Positions 18,078 through 27,230 of a stretch of 64,000 bases of DNA are shown in pieces. The notes under the pieces were generated by a model, which was given only the letters and a program-made list of their open reading frames with translations, did no database searches and was not told the DNA's origin. The translations under genes were made by a program, and so were the position numbers. Origin of the DNA: Methylophaga sp. (GTDB taxonomy: Bacteria; Pseudomonadota; Gammaproteobacteria; Nitrosococcales; Methylophagaceae); NCBI RefSeq assembly GCF_009711715.1, contig NZ_VENF01000009.1, forward strand, positions 124,001 through 188,000, written 5' to 3'. Each line of letters starts with the position of its first letter. Within the stretch, counting starts at the first letter, position 1.

Positions 18078-19166
18078 CTAAAAAATTTCGATGAGATCCA
18101 GCGCGAGCTGCGGCACCTGCTTATCGGTAGACTGCTCATCAAAACTACTGAGACTGAGTCCTACCAACCTTACTGGTGTGGTACCGGCTTCGGTTCTTTT
18201 CAGCAGGACGGGTATCACGGTTTTCAGATCCTGCAGTGTAACAGGCTGTTCCAGTGTTGTTGCCCGGGTGACCTGCTGAAAATTGGCGTACTTGACCTTC
18301 ACAGTGACAGTTCTGGCTTTGAGCTGCTGCTTATTCAGGTTTTCCAGTACGACACCGGCAAGCTCCAGCAGTTTTGCTGTGAGTTCGGGCACGGAAAGAA
18401 CATCGTCGGCAAAAGTGGTCTCTTTGCCCAGTGACTTGCGGATACGCTGGCTGCGAACCGGGCGTTCATCAATGGCACGGGCGATATTGAAATAATACTG
18501 ACCGGCCTTGCCGAAGCGCTCGGTCAATTCAGCCAGTGTTTTTTGACGCAGATCGAGGCCGGTCTCGATGCCCAGTTTTTTCATCTTGGTTTCGGTGGCG
18601 GGACCGATGCCGTGAAATTTGCCGACCGGCAAGGTTTCGACAAATTTTTCGCCCTGCTCGGGACGGATGACATAGAGACCATCAGGCTTGTCCATATCCG
18701 AGGCAATTTTGGCGAGAAACTTATTGTAGGACACACCGGCGGAAGCGGTGAGCCGGGTTTCCTCCAGTATTTCCCTTTTTATTGCCTGGGCTATAAGCGT
18801 AGCGGAGCCATTGAATTCGGCGGTATAGCTGACATCCAGGTAGGCTTCATCCAGTGATAAAGGTTCGACTTCGCTGGCATAACGCCAGAATATCTCGCGG
18901 ATCTGTGAGGATACTTCGCGGTAGGCCTCAAACCGTGGCCGCACAAAAATCGCATGGGGACATAAACGGTAAGCCCGGGCACAGGGCATAGCGGAATGAA
19001 TCCCGAACTTACGGGCTTCGTAACTGCAGGCGGCGACCACACCGCGGCTGTCCGGCTGACCGCCAACGATGAGCGGTTTGCCTAGATATTCGGGATGATC
19101 GCGCTGCTCCACCGATGCGAAAAAGGCATCCATATCGACGTGAATAATTTTACGTTGTCGGGTCAT
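18078..19166 (-). CDS. dinB: DNA polymerase IV (Y family)
   Basis: Error-prone translesion polymerase, 362 residues. The catalytic motif HVDMDAFFASVEQRD is at residues 9-23, and SLDEAYLDVS carries the second acidic pair. The C-terminus holds QLALDL, which resembles a beta-clamp binding motif. No LexA-type palindrome is evident in the 139 bases upstream. The gene is divergent from the AmpG-like permease. Confidence 0.95.
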   Translation of the reverse strand: MTRQRKIIHVDMDAFFASVEQRDHPEYLGKPLIVGGQPDSRGVVAACSYEARKFGIHSAMPCARAYRLCPHAIFVRPRFEAYREVSSQIREIFWRYASEVEPLSLDEAYLDVSYTAEFNGSATLIAQAIKREILEETRLTASAGVSYNKFLAKIASDMDKPDGLYVIRPEQGEKFVETLPVGKFHGIGPATETKMKKLGIETGLDLRQKTLAELTERFGKAGQYYFNIARAIDERPVRSQRIRKSLGKETTFADDVLSVPELTAKLLELAGVVLENLNKQQLKARTVTVKVKYANFQQVTRATTLEQPVTLQDLKTVIPVLLKRTEAGTTPVRLVGLSLSSFDEQSTDKQVPQLALDLIEIF

Positions 19167-19305
19167 GGTGACTGAGCTGAACAGAGTTCTCGCTATTTTC
19201 TCATGAATGTTGACGGCAACGCAGCATGAGATTGCCGTTTGTTTGGTGGATTGCTGAATCGGTCGATGTTACTTTAACTGACTTAACCTCATCAGAGAGC
19301 GCAGC

Positions 19306-20847
19306 TTGATAGCAAAACTACATTCCTGGCAGGAAAGTCTCAAAGCGTTCGCCCACCCACGGGTGGTTACGATGCTGTTTTATGGTGTGGTCGCCGGTTT
19401 GCCGCTGTTGCTGATTTTTTCTTCTTTGAGCCTGTGGCTGCGCGAAGCCGGTGTGGAACGTGCTGCCGTCACCTATTTCAGTTGGGCGGCACTGGGCTAT
19501 TCCTTCAAGTTTGTCTGGGCCCCGCTGATTGATGTGATTCCCTTACCCTTCCTGACCCGAAAGCTCGGACGGCGACGTGCCTGGCTGTTGTTATCGCAGC
19601 TGATGGTGATGCTGGCGATTGCGCTGATGGCGCTGGTAGATCCGGCCAGTCAGGGGCTGACTGCGATGGCACTGGCTGCAGTATTGCTTGGATTCTCGGC
19701 GGCGACGCAGGATATTGTCATTGACGCCTACCGCATCGAGTCCGCCGGAAAAGAGCTGCAGGCGCTGATGTCCGCCAGTTATATCGCCGGTTATCGCATC
19801 GGCATGCTGATCGCCGGCGCCGGCGCTTTGTTTCTCGCCAGTTATTTCGGTTCCAGTCTGGGCAGTTATGATTTCAATGCCTGGCAGATCACGTATCTGG
19901 CGATGAGTGGCTTTATGCTGATAGGCATATTCACCACGCTGGTGATAGATGAACCGGAAGTGAATCAGCACATCAGAACCCAGGTCGCCAGTGATTACGC
20001 CGGCTTGTTTTTTACTTTTGTGGTCGCTGTCAGTGGCTTTATCGCTTTTTTTGCGTCCAGCTCGGAACTGGCACTGCAGGCTAAGTTGATGGTGGCTGGC
20101 TGGGTATTTAATGCCAACCTCGCCGGTGTGCTGGTGGAAATGCTGCGACTGGCTATGGCTCTGGGAGTGGCTGTCGTGCTGGCGTTGTTCTGCCTGCGCT
20201 TTGAGTGGGTCAATAAGGCGCTGCTGAAACGCAGTTATCTGGAGCCGATTCAGGATTTCTTTCGACGTTATGGCTGGTCACTGGCCTGGCTGCTGCTGGC
20301 GCTGGTCGGCCTTTATCGCATATCGGACATTGTGCTTGGCGTGATTGCCAATGTGTTTTATCAGGATATGGGTTTCACCAAGCCACAGATAGCGACAGTG
20401 GTGAAAACATTTGGCCTGTTTATGACTTTGTTGGGTGGTTTTCTGGGTGGCATTCTCGCTGTGCGCTATGGGGTGATGCGGATTCTGATGCTGGGCGCCG
20501 TATTATCGGCGGCAACGAATCTGCTGTTTATGTTGCTGGCCGGTATGGGTAATGATGTGTGGATGCTGTATGTGGTCATTTCCGCCGATAATCTTTCCGG
20601 CGGTCTCGCCAGTGCGGCGTTTGTCGCCTTTTTGTCGAGCCTGACTAATATTTCCTTTACTGCCGTGCAGTACGCGATTTTTTCCTCACTGATGACGCTG
20701 CTGCCGAAAATGCTGGGTGGTTACTCCGGCACCATGGTCGATGCGATTGGCTACCAGGGATTCTTTTTATCGACGGCTTTGATGGGGCTGCCGGTGTTGT
20801 TGCTGATTATTCTGGCCAATAAACATTTTAATCTGGAGCAGTCATGA
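19306..20847 (+). CDS. ampG: AmpG-like MFS permease
   Basis: Inner-membrane transporter of the major facilitator superfamily, 513 residues with roughly 12-14 hydrophobic segments. The N-terminus, with YGVVAGLPLLLIFSSLSLWL and the LTRKLGRRRAWL loop, is characteristic of AmpG, which imports cell-wall muropeptides for recycling. The start is a TTG at 19306; the alternative ATG at codon 24 would cut into the first membrane segment. It overlaps the following exported-protein gene by 4 bases, indicating translational coupling. Substrate is inferred from family. Confidence 0.88.
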   Translation: MIAKLHSWQESLKAFAHPRVVTMLFYGVVAGLPLLLIFSSLSLWLREAGVERAAVTYFSWAALGYSFKFVWAPLIDVIPLPFLTRKLGRRRAWLLLSQLMVMLAIALMALVDPASQGLTAMALAAVLLGFSAATQDIVIDAYRIESAGKELQALMSASYIAGYRIGMLIAGAGALFLASYFGSSLGSYDFNAWQITYLAMSGFMLIGIFTTLVIDEPEVNQHIRTQVASDYAGLFFTFVVAVSGFIAFFASSSELALQAKLMVAGWVFNANLAGVLVEMLRLAMALGVAVVLALFCLRFEWVNKALLKRSYLEPIQDFFRRYGWSLAWLLLALVGLYRISDIVLGVIANVFYQDMGFTKPQIATVVKTFGLFMTLLGGFLGGILAVRYGVMRILMLGAVLSAATNLLFMLLAGMGNDVWMLYVVISADNLSGGLASAAFVAFLSSLTNISFTAVQYAIFSSLMTLLPKMLGGYSGTMVDAIGYQGFFLSTALMGLPVLLLIILANKHFNLEQS

Positions 20848-21440
20848 ATCTTCGCAATCTGATTTTCCTGTTACTGATTGGCATGTTTGTCTGGCAGTGC
20901 CGGGCCGCTGAAACAGTGACTCTGGGGGCGGGGGTAAAAGTACCGGCAGCGCCTGAGCAGGCAGCCATCAGCAGTGCCGAGACCTTTGAATTCAATGATT
21001 ACCTGATTACGCCGCTGGCCGACTTTTCCCTTGAGGCCAAGGTCTTGTCGCGGGAAGATTATTTTCTCGACAGGGAGAGTGATCTGGCACCGACTGACCT
21101 GGCGCTGGGCTGGCAACAGATGTCCGACGAATCGGTGTTGTCACAAATCGATATCAGCCAGTCAGGCCGCTGGTATCACTGGCGGGTAGAGGATTTTCCA
21201 ATCCCGCGTAAGGCGATTGAGACCCAGAGTGCCAATATGCATATGGTGCCGGCCGATGAACATGTCGCTGTCATGCTGGATATGGTCAAGCCCGGTCAGC
21301 TTATCAAGCTTGAGGGTCAGTTGATCCTGGCTGAAAGCTATGACGGCTGGCGCTGGAAAAGCTCGCTGTCGCGCGAGGATACCGGTGCCAGTGCCTGTGA
21401 GCTGGTTTATGTGACGGCGCTGGAAATCCTGTCGCCTTAG
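20844..21440 (+). CDS. Exported protein of unknown function coupled to ampG
   Basis: A 198-residue protein with an N-terminal signal peptide (hydrophobic residues 6-16, probable cleavage after QCRA). The mature part is acidic and probably periplasmic. Its C-terminal half (VPADEHVAVMLDMVKPGQ, then IKLEGQLILAES and WKSSLSREDTG) resembles a small beta-domain of unknown family. The gene overlaps ampG by 4 bases, so it may take part in muropeptide handling, but nothing in the sequence names a reaction. Confidence 0.75.
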   Translation: MNLRNLIFLLLIGMFVWQCRAAETVTLGAGVKVPAAPEQAAISSAETFEFNDYLITPLADFSLEAKVLSREDYFLDRESDLAPTDLALGWQQMSDESVLSQIDISQSGRWYHWRVEDFPIPRKAIETQSANMHMVPADEHVAVMLDMVKPGQLIKLEGQLILAESYDGWRWKSSLSREDTGASACELVYVTALEILSP

Positions 21441-21527
21441 GGCTTATTGCTCTTTCATAGCCGCCGCCCCTTCGGGTTGACGCTTTTTTCAGTCACAACA
21501 GAGGCGGAGGTCAAAGATCAACAAGCC

Positions 21528-22895
21528 CTAACTCGCTTTTTTCGCCAGTTGATAGCAGGGACGGTAAGCCTTTTTGTCCTGGCCCAGCTTCATGCGTTTT
21601 TCCTGAACAAAGATCTGCAGGATCTCATCTATCGCCTGCATAATCGCCGGGTCACCGTCAATTATGTAGGGACCATGTTTCGCTACCTCGCGGATACCGA
21701 AGGTTTTCACATTGCCAGCAACAATTCCGGAAAACGCCGACCGTATCTGACTGGCCAGTTCATGCTTGGGTAGCGCCGGATCCAGTTTCAGTGCGGCCAT
21801 GTTGTCGTGAGTGGGCACAAACGGGAACTGCAGAATCGGGTCAATATTCAGTTGCCAGTTGAAATAGTAGGCATCCTGGCTGGCGTATCGATCCCGGTGA
21901 ACCTGTTCCACTGCCTCGCGAATTTCGGTACCGACCTGATCCGGCTTACCGATGATGACTTTATACAGACTGGCGACTTCATCACCCAGACACTGACGCA
22001 GAAAATTATCCAGCGTTTCAAAGTAACTACGGCAGCACTCGGGGCCGGCAAAGACCAGCGGGATGCCCTGCCGGTTATCCGGGTGTAGCAGGATGCTGAG
22101 CAGATACATGATCTCTTCAACCGTCCCGACACCACCCGGGAATACCACGATCGCATGACCCAGCCGGACAAAGGCTTCCAGCCGTTTTTCGATATCGGGC
22201 ATGATGACCAGTTCATTGACAATGGCGTTAGGGGATTCGGAAGCGATTATCCCGGGCTCACTGATACCGATGTAACGGCCATTTTTGATTTGCTGCTTGG
22301 CGTGCCCCACGGCCGCCCCTTTCATCGGGCCTTTCATCGCGCCGATACCGCAACCGGTGATGATATCAAGGCCTCTGAGACCCAGTTCATAACCGACATG
22401 CTTGGCATAGTCATATTCTTCACGCGGTATGGAGTGACCACCCCAGCAGACGACCAGGTTGGGTGAGACACCGGGCCTTACCACGCCGGCATTACGCAGG
22501 ATACGGAATACCTTGTCGGTAATCTTGCCCGGATCATCAGCTTCTTCGGCCAGGATTTTGAAATCGGTATAAACAATATCGCGCAGCACCGATGACAGGT
22601 GCTCCAGGATACCGCGGATAATTTTGCCGTCGACAAAGGACTGCGCCGGTGCATTGAGAATTTCCAGCATCACCCCGCGCGGCTGGGGTTTAAGGCGAAC
22701 ATCAAAGTCGGCAAAAGTCTTGAAGATTTCTTCGGCATCGTCCTGTTCACTGTCGGTATTGAGAATCGCCAGAGAACAGTCACGGAACAGCTGATATAAC
22801 TCGGCACTGGGATTACTCAGTTTATAGATTTCATCCTGCGACAGCAGGTTGAGACTGCGTACCGGGCGAATCGTGGTGTGGGCGACTTTGTTCAT
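21528..22895 (-). CDS. ppnN: Nucleotide 5'-monophosphate nucleosidase (LOG family)
   Basis: PpnN/YgdH-type enzyme that hydrolyses purine and pyrimidine monophosphates to base and ribose-5-phosphate; in E. coli it is tuned by (p)ppGpp. The LOG-domain motif PGGVGTVEE is present with a GCGIGAMKGPM segment upstream. The ATG at 22895 (MNKVAHTTIRP) gives 455 residues, essentially the E. coli length; a longer frame to 22934 adds 13 non-family residues. It is a single gene, convergent with the ampG operon. Confidence 0.93.
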   Translation of the reverse strand: MNKVAHTTIRPVRSLNLLSQDEIYKLSNPSAELYQLFRDCSLAILNTDSEQDDAEEIFKTFADFDVRLKPQPRGVMLEILNAPAQSFVDGKIIRGILEHLSSVLRDIVYTDFKILAEEADDPGKITDKVFRILRNAGVVRPGVSPNLVVCWGGHSIPREEYDYAKHVGYELGLRGLDIITGCGIGAMKGPMKGAAVGHAKQQIKNGRYIGISEPGIIASESPNAIVNELVIMPDIEKRLEAFVRLGHAIVVFPGGVGTVEEIMYLLSILLHPDNRQGIPLVFAGPECCRSYFETLDNFLRQCLGDEVASLYKVIIGKPDQVGTEIREAVEQVHRDRYASQDAYYFNWQLNIDPILQFPFVPTHDNMAALKLDPALPKHELASQIRSAFSGIVAGNVKTFGIREVAKHGPYIIDGDPAIMQAIDEILQIFVQEKRMKLGQDKKAYRPCYQLAKKAS

Positions 22896-22991
22896 GCATG
22901 GGCCTTTATTGTTGTCATAGTTTGATGCTCCCACTGTTGCTGTGGCGAATCAATCCCCCGGCACTAAAATCACGCGGATTGGTGAGGTCTA

Positions 22992-25676
22992 TCAGGACAG
23001 CAGGTTTTTACTGGCGAGCTTAACGCCGGGGTCATCGGGATCATTGCTGAGCCTGAATCCCAATTCTTCGGCCAGACGCTGCATATTAATATTGCTGGAC
23101 AGGATTTCACCGTTAATCTGTTCAAAGCCCTGCTGGCGGGCGCTGGCAATCAACGCTTTCATCAACCGGGACCCAATACCGCGATGCTGCCATTCATCAG
23201 CCACCACCAGTGCAAACTCGCAGCTTTTGCCATCGGGATTCATAGTGTAACGGGCGACGCCGACCTCGACTTCTTCATCATCAATGTCGGTGACTGCAAT
23301 CAGCGCCAGCTCACGGCTGTAGTCCAGCTGGGTAAAGCGAATCAGCATATCCTGAGTCAGTTCGTTAAGCCGCTGCATAAAGCGGAAATAACGTGACTCT
23401 GCCGACAGCTTGCGAAAGAAAGCTTGTTCGATCATGGCATCTTCAGGGCGAATCGGCCGGATCGTGATATTGCTGCCGTCCGGCAGTTGGTCGAGGCTAA
23501 TCAACTGATTGGGATAAGGGTGGATCGCCAGATGATCGTAACGGTTAATGCCGGCTGGCTGATGGCCGACCTCTATCCGTGCATCCAGTGCCATTACGCC
23601 CTTTTCATCGGCAATCAGCGGGTTGATATCCAGCGATAGCAACTCGGGCAGTTCGCAGACCATTTCCGAAACGCGTAACAAAACCTGTATCAGCGACTGG
23701 CGGTTGATAGGGGGTAAACCCCGAAACTCACCCAGCAGACCAGATATCCTGGTTTCGGCAATCAGCCGTTCTGCCAGGAACTGATTCAGTGGCGGCAGCG
23801 CAATAGCGCGGTCCTGCAATACTTCGACCTTGATGCCGCCAGCGCCGAAGACGATAGCTGTACCAAACACCGGATCCCGGCTGGCACCGACCAGAAGCTC
23901 GCGACCGGACGGGGTCACATACATTGGCTCCACGGTGACATGAGTAGCGTAAGGGTTGCCCTGATGCACATGAACCTGTTCCAGCAGTTCGTTATAGGTC
24001 GTACGTACCGCCTGTGCATTATTGATATTAAGCCGGACGCCGCCAACTTCGGTCTTGTGGACGATTGACGGCGAGCTGATTTTCATCACTACCGGATAGC
24101 CCAGCGTCTCGGCTGCGACCAGTGCGGCATTGGCATTTTCACAGTTAATACTGAAACTGACCGGAATATTAAATGCTTTCAGCAAAGCACGGGATTCTGT
24201 TGTGCTCAGGGTCTGACGACCTTCCGCCAGTACACTGTCGATAATCAGTTTTGCACCTTCAACATCGGGGGCGCTGAGGGAAGCCAGCGGACCCGGCACC
24301 TGCATCAGCAGTTGCTGGTTGTCATGGAAGCGTGACAGGCAGGCAAAAGCTTCGACCGAAGACTCCGGGTTACTGAAACAGGGCAAATGGTGTTTGGCAA
24401 AGCGTTTGTCCGCTTCAGCAATCAAGTTCTGTCCCATCCAGCAGGCCAGCACGGGTTTGGACTGGTTTTGCTGGGCTTCGATAACGGCTTCCGCGCAAGC
24501 GTCCGGGTCAGTCATTGCCTGGGGAGACAACATTGCCAGTACGCCGTCGACATTGTCATCGGCAAGACAGGCTTTGACGGCATGCTGATAGCGTTCCGGA
24601 GACGCGTCGCCCAGGATATCGACCGGGTTACGCTGCGACCAGTGCGGTGGCAGTGACTTATCCAGAGCTGCCAGTGTCTCTGCCGATAATTCAGCCAGCT
24701 CAATATTAAGATCGACAGCGCGATCGGTTGCCATTACACCCAGGCCGCCGCCATTGGTCACAATTGCCAGCCGCCGACCATTAACCCGGCTCTGGGTAGA
24801 CAGAATTTCTGCTGCGGCGAATAACTGCTGAATGCTGTCAGCACGGACCACACCGGCCCGTTTCAGCGCCGCGTTAAACACATCATCGCCGCCAATCATG
24901 GCGCCGGTATGCGTCATCGCGGCCTGGGAAGCCGCCTGATGGCGTCCGGCCTTGATCACCACCACCGGTTTCATTCTGGAAGCAATGCGCAAACCGCTCA
25001 TAAAGCTGCGGGCATCACGGATACCCTCAACATAAAGCAGAATGCTCTGGGTTTTGGGATCCTGTGCCAGATAATCAAGCAGATCGCCAAAGTCGATATC
25101 TGCGGCATTGCCCAGAGAGACAATAGTAGAGAAGCCGACATCATTGGCGCAGGCCCAGTCCAGGATGGCCGTACATAGCGCACCGGACTGGGAAATCAGC
25201 GCCAGCTGTCCCGGCAGGGCGGTATTTTTGCTGAAAGTGGCATTCATACCGATGGACGGGCGGATGAGACCCAGACAGTTGGGCCCCAGTAGTTGCATCT
25301 GATAACGCTTGGCCATCTGAACCACGGTTTTTTCCAGGCCGCTGCCCTGACCCTGGCCCTCACTGAAGCCCGCCGAAATAATGATGGCCGCACTGACGCC
25401 ATGTTCGCCGCACTGGCGGATAATATCGGGTACCGTCTCTGCCGGTGTGGCAATGACGGCCAGATCGATGGCCTTGGGCGCATCTTCGATGCGCTCGAAG
25501 CAGGGTTGGCTCAGTACCTTTTTGTGTTTGGGGTTGATGGCATAAACTGGGCCGCGGAAATCACCATTAAGCAGGTTCTCAAATACGCGCCTGCCCACAG
25601 CGTTTTGCTCTTCGCTGGCACCGAAAACGGCGATGCCTCGGGGAGAAAACAGGCGATCCAGATAATGCGTATTCAT
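22992..25676 (-). CDS. PatZ-type protein acetyltransferase (acyl-CoA synthetase-like + GNAT)
   Basis: An 894-residue fusion. Residues 1-460 are a CoA-binding and succinyl-CoA-ligase-like region, residues 470-700 are an ATP-grasp-like domain, and residues 730-894 are a GNAT acetyltransferase with the acetyl-CoA motif QHRGIGSRLM. This is the architecture of PatZ/YfiQ, which acetylates lysines of acetyl-CoA synthetase and other enzymes. The start at 25676 has AGGAAGA upstream and gives a length close to E. coli PatZ. It is divergent from an HDAC-family gene with 54 bases between them, so writer and eraser may share a control region. Confidence 0.88.
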   Translation of the reverse strand: MNTHYLDRLFSPRGIAVFGASEEQNAVGRRVFENLLNGDFRGPVYAINPKHKKVLSQPCFERIEDAPKAIDLAVIATPAETVPDIIRQCGEHGVSAAIIISAGFSEGQGQGSGLEKTVVQMAKRYQMQLLGPNCLGLIRPSIGMNATFSKNTALPGQLALISQSGALCTAILDWACANDVGFSTIVSLGNAADIDFGDLLDYLAQDPKTQSILLYVEGIRDARSFMSGLRIASRMKPVVVIKAGRHQAASQAAMTHTGAMIGGDDVFNAALKRAGVVRADSIQQLFAAAEILSTQSRVNGRRLAIVTNGGGLGVMATDRAVDLNIELAELSAETLAALDKSLPPHWSQRNPVDILGDASPERYQHAVKACLADDNVDGVLAMLSPQAMTDPDACAEAVIEAQQNQSKPVLACWMGQNLIAEADKRFAKHHLPCFSNPESSVEAFACLSRFHDNQQLLMQVPGPLASLSAPDVEGAKLIIDSVLAEGRQTLSTTESRALLKAFNIPVSFSINCENANAALVAAETLGYPVVMKISSPSIVHKTEVGGVRLNINNAQAVRTTYNELLEQVHVHQGNPYATHVTVEPMYVTPSGRELLVGASRDPVFGTAIVFGAGGIKVEVLQDRAIALPPLNQFLAERLIAETRISGLLGEFRGLPPINRQSLIQVLLRVSEMVCELPELLSLDINPLIADEKGVMALDARIEVGHQPAGINRYDHLAIHPYPNQLISLDQLPDGSNITIRPIRPEDAMIEQAFFRKLSAESRYFRFMQRLNELTQDMLIRFTQLDYSRELALIAVTDIDDEEVEVGVARYTMNPDGKSCEFALVVADEWQHRGIGSRLMKALIASARQQGFEQINGEILSSNINMQRLAEELGFRLSNDPDDPGVKLASKNLLS

Positions 25677-25730
25677 GACTTCTTCCTGATAAGCTATCGG
25701 CATATGATCTTTCCGGCATGACTGGCACCG

Positions 25731-26651
25731 ATGACCTTAGCATTAATTTCGCACCCCGACTGCTCGCTGCATCAAACCGTATCCTATCACCCGGAAACGG
25801 CCGAGCGACTAACGGCGATCCATGATCAACTGCTCGCCAGTGGGCTGGAAATGATATTACATCAATATCAGGCGCCACTGGTGACACGTGAACAGCTCCA
25901 GCGTGTTCATGACAGCAATTATCTCGATGATATTTTTCATAAGCTCGACGACCAGGAGCAGGCCTGGCTGGATGCTGACACCCTGATGATGCAGGGCACG
26001 CTGGCTGCAGCCAGACGCGCAGCCGGTGCGGTGGTTGAAGCGGTGGAACTGGTGATGCAGGACCGTCACCAGATCGCTTTTTGTGCTGTCAGGCCACCCG
26101 GTCACCATGCCGAGCGGGATAAAGCGATGGGATTTTGCCTGTTTAACAATATTGCCGTTGGTGCTGCGCATGCGCTGCAACAGTGGGGGGTCAGTAAACT
26201 GGCCGTTATCGATTTTGATGCCCATTTCGGTAACGGTACCGAGCAGATGTTTGCTGACAATGAACAGGTCATGATCTGCTCCTGTTTTCAGCATCCTTTT
26301 TATCCGGGCTGTGGTCAGCCGAGTTATGACGGACATATTATCAATGTGCCGCTTGCGGCTGGTGCCGGTGGCGCTGAACTCAAAGCCGGGGTTGAACAGC
26401 ACTGGTTGCCCGCACTGGAGAAATTTGAGCCGGAATTGATTCTGATTTCAGCCGGTTTTGATGGCCATCGTGAGGATGACATGTCGGAACTGGAGCTGGT
26501 CGAAGAAGATTATGCCTGGCTGAGTGAGCAAATAAAGGCTGTGGCGGATCGCTATGCGGGGGGCCGGATTGTCTCTGTACTGGAGGGCGGCTATGCGCTA
26601 TCAGCACTGGGTCGGAGTGTGGTGGCCCATCTGAAGGCCCTGCTGGGCTGA
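25731..26651 (+). CDS. HDAC-family deacetylase
   Basis: Zinc-dependent deacetylase of the histone deacetylase/acetylpolyamine amidohydrolase superfamily, 306 residues, closest in look to class II. The charge-relay pair is H125-H126 in RPPGHHAERD. Predicted zinc ligands are D163 and H165 in DFDAHFGNG and D244 in AGFDGH; the second His of the usual DxHHGNG is Phe here. EGGY near the C-terminus carries the catalytic Tyr. Substrate could be an acetylated protein or a small molecule. Its divergent pairing with a PatZ-type acetyltransferase favours protein lysines. Confidence 0.88.
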   Translation: MTLALISHPDCSLHQTVSYHPETAERLTAIHDQLLASGLEMILHQYQAPLVTREQLQRVHDSNYLDDIFHKLDDQEQAWLDADTLMMQGTLAAARRAAGAVVEAVELVMQDRHQIAFCAVRPPGHHAERDKAMGFCLFNNIAVGAAHALQQWGVSKLAVIDFDAHFGNGTEQMFADNEQVMICSCFQHPFYPGCGQPSYDGHIINVPLAAGAGGAELKAGVEQHWLPALEKFEPELILISAGFDGHREDDMSELELVEEDYAWLSEQIKAVADRYAGGRIVSVLEGGYALSALGRSVVAHLKALLG

Positions 26652-26654
26652 GTT

Positions 26655-26686
26655 ATAAATAAGCCCCTGTTGAGGGGCTTATTTAT
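26655..26686. terminator. Bidirectional terminator between the HDAC gene and ssb
   Basis: ATAAATAAGCCCCT (26655-26668), loop GTTG, AGGGGCTTATTTAT (26673-26686): a perfect 14-bp stem with A/T-rich feet, between two convergent genes. Confidence 0.88.
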
Positions 26687-26708
26687 ACAAACCTATCGTA
26701 GGTGTAAA

Positions 26709-27188
26709 TTAAAACGGGATATCGTCGTCGTAGTAATCGGCATCACCACCGTAATCGGGACCGGCAGAACTGGAAGCCGGCTGCGGAGCGTTGTAGCCGC
26801 CTGATTGCTGCTGCGGACGCTGGTCAAACGAGGTATCGCTTCCGCCGCCGCTGCCACCTTTGCTGTCTAGCATAGTCATTTCATTGCCAACAATTTCGGT
26901 GGTGTAGCGATCCTGGCCGTTCTGGTCCTGCCATTTGCGGGTCTGAATACGACCTTCGATATAAACCTGAGACCCTTTATGCAGATACTGCTGGGCAATT
27001 TCGCCCAGTTTGTTACGCAGCACAACGCGGTGCCATTCAGTGCGTTCCTGGCGCTCGCCGGTCTGACGATCTTTCCAGGTTTCCGAAGTGGCAATACGCA
27101 GGTTGCAGATCGAGCCACCGTTAGGGAAAGCGCGGCTTTCGGGTTCGGTACCCAGGCGGCCGACGAGAATGACCTTGTTTACTGACAT
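26709..27188 (-). CDS. ssb: Single-stranded DNA-binding protein
   Basis: OB-fold SSB, 159 residues: an N-terminal domain (1-110) beginning [17 protein letters not shown], a Gly/Ser/Gln-rich linker, and the acidic C-terminal tip DDDIPF that recruits repair proteins. It lies 42 bases downstream of the YajR-like transporter gene on the same strand, the familiar ssb/MFS/uvrA neighbourhood. Confidence 0.98.
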   Translation of the reverse strand: MSVNKVILVGRLGTEPESRAFPNGGSICNLRIATSETWKDRQTGERQERTEWHRVVLRNKLGEIAQQYLHKGSQVYIEGRIQTRKWQDQNGQDRYTTEIVGNEMTMLDSKGGSGGGSDTSFDQRPQQQSGGYNAPQPASSSAGPDYGGDADYYDDDIPF

Positions 27189-27230
27189 GGCAAAATCCTT
27201 GGTTGAAATTTAATGTTTTATTCTACGATG

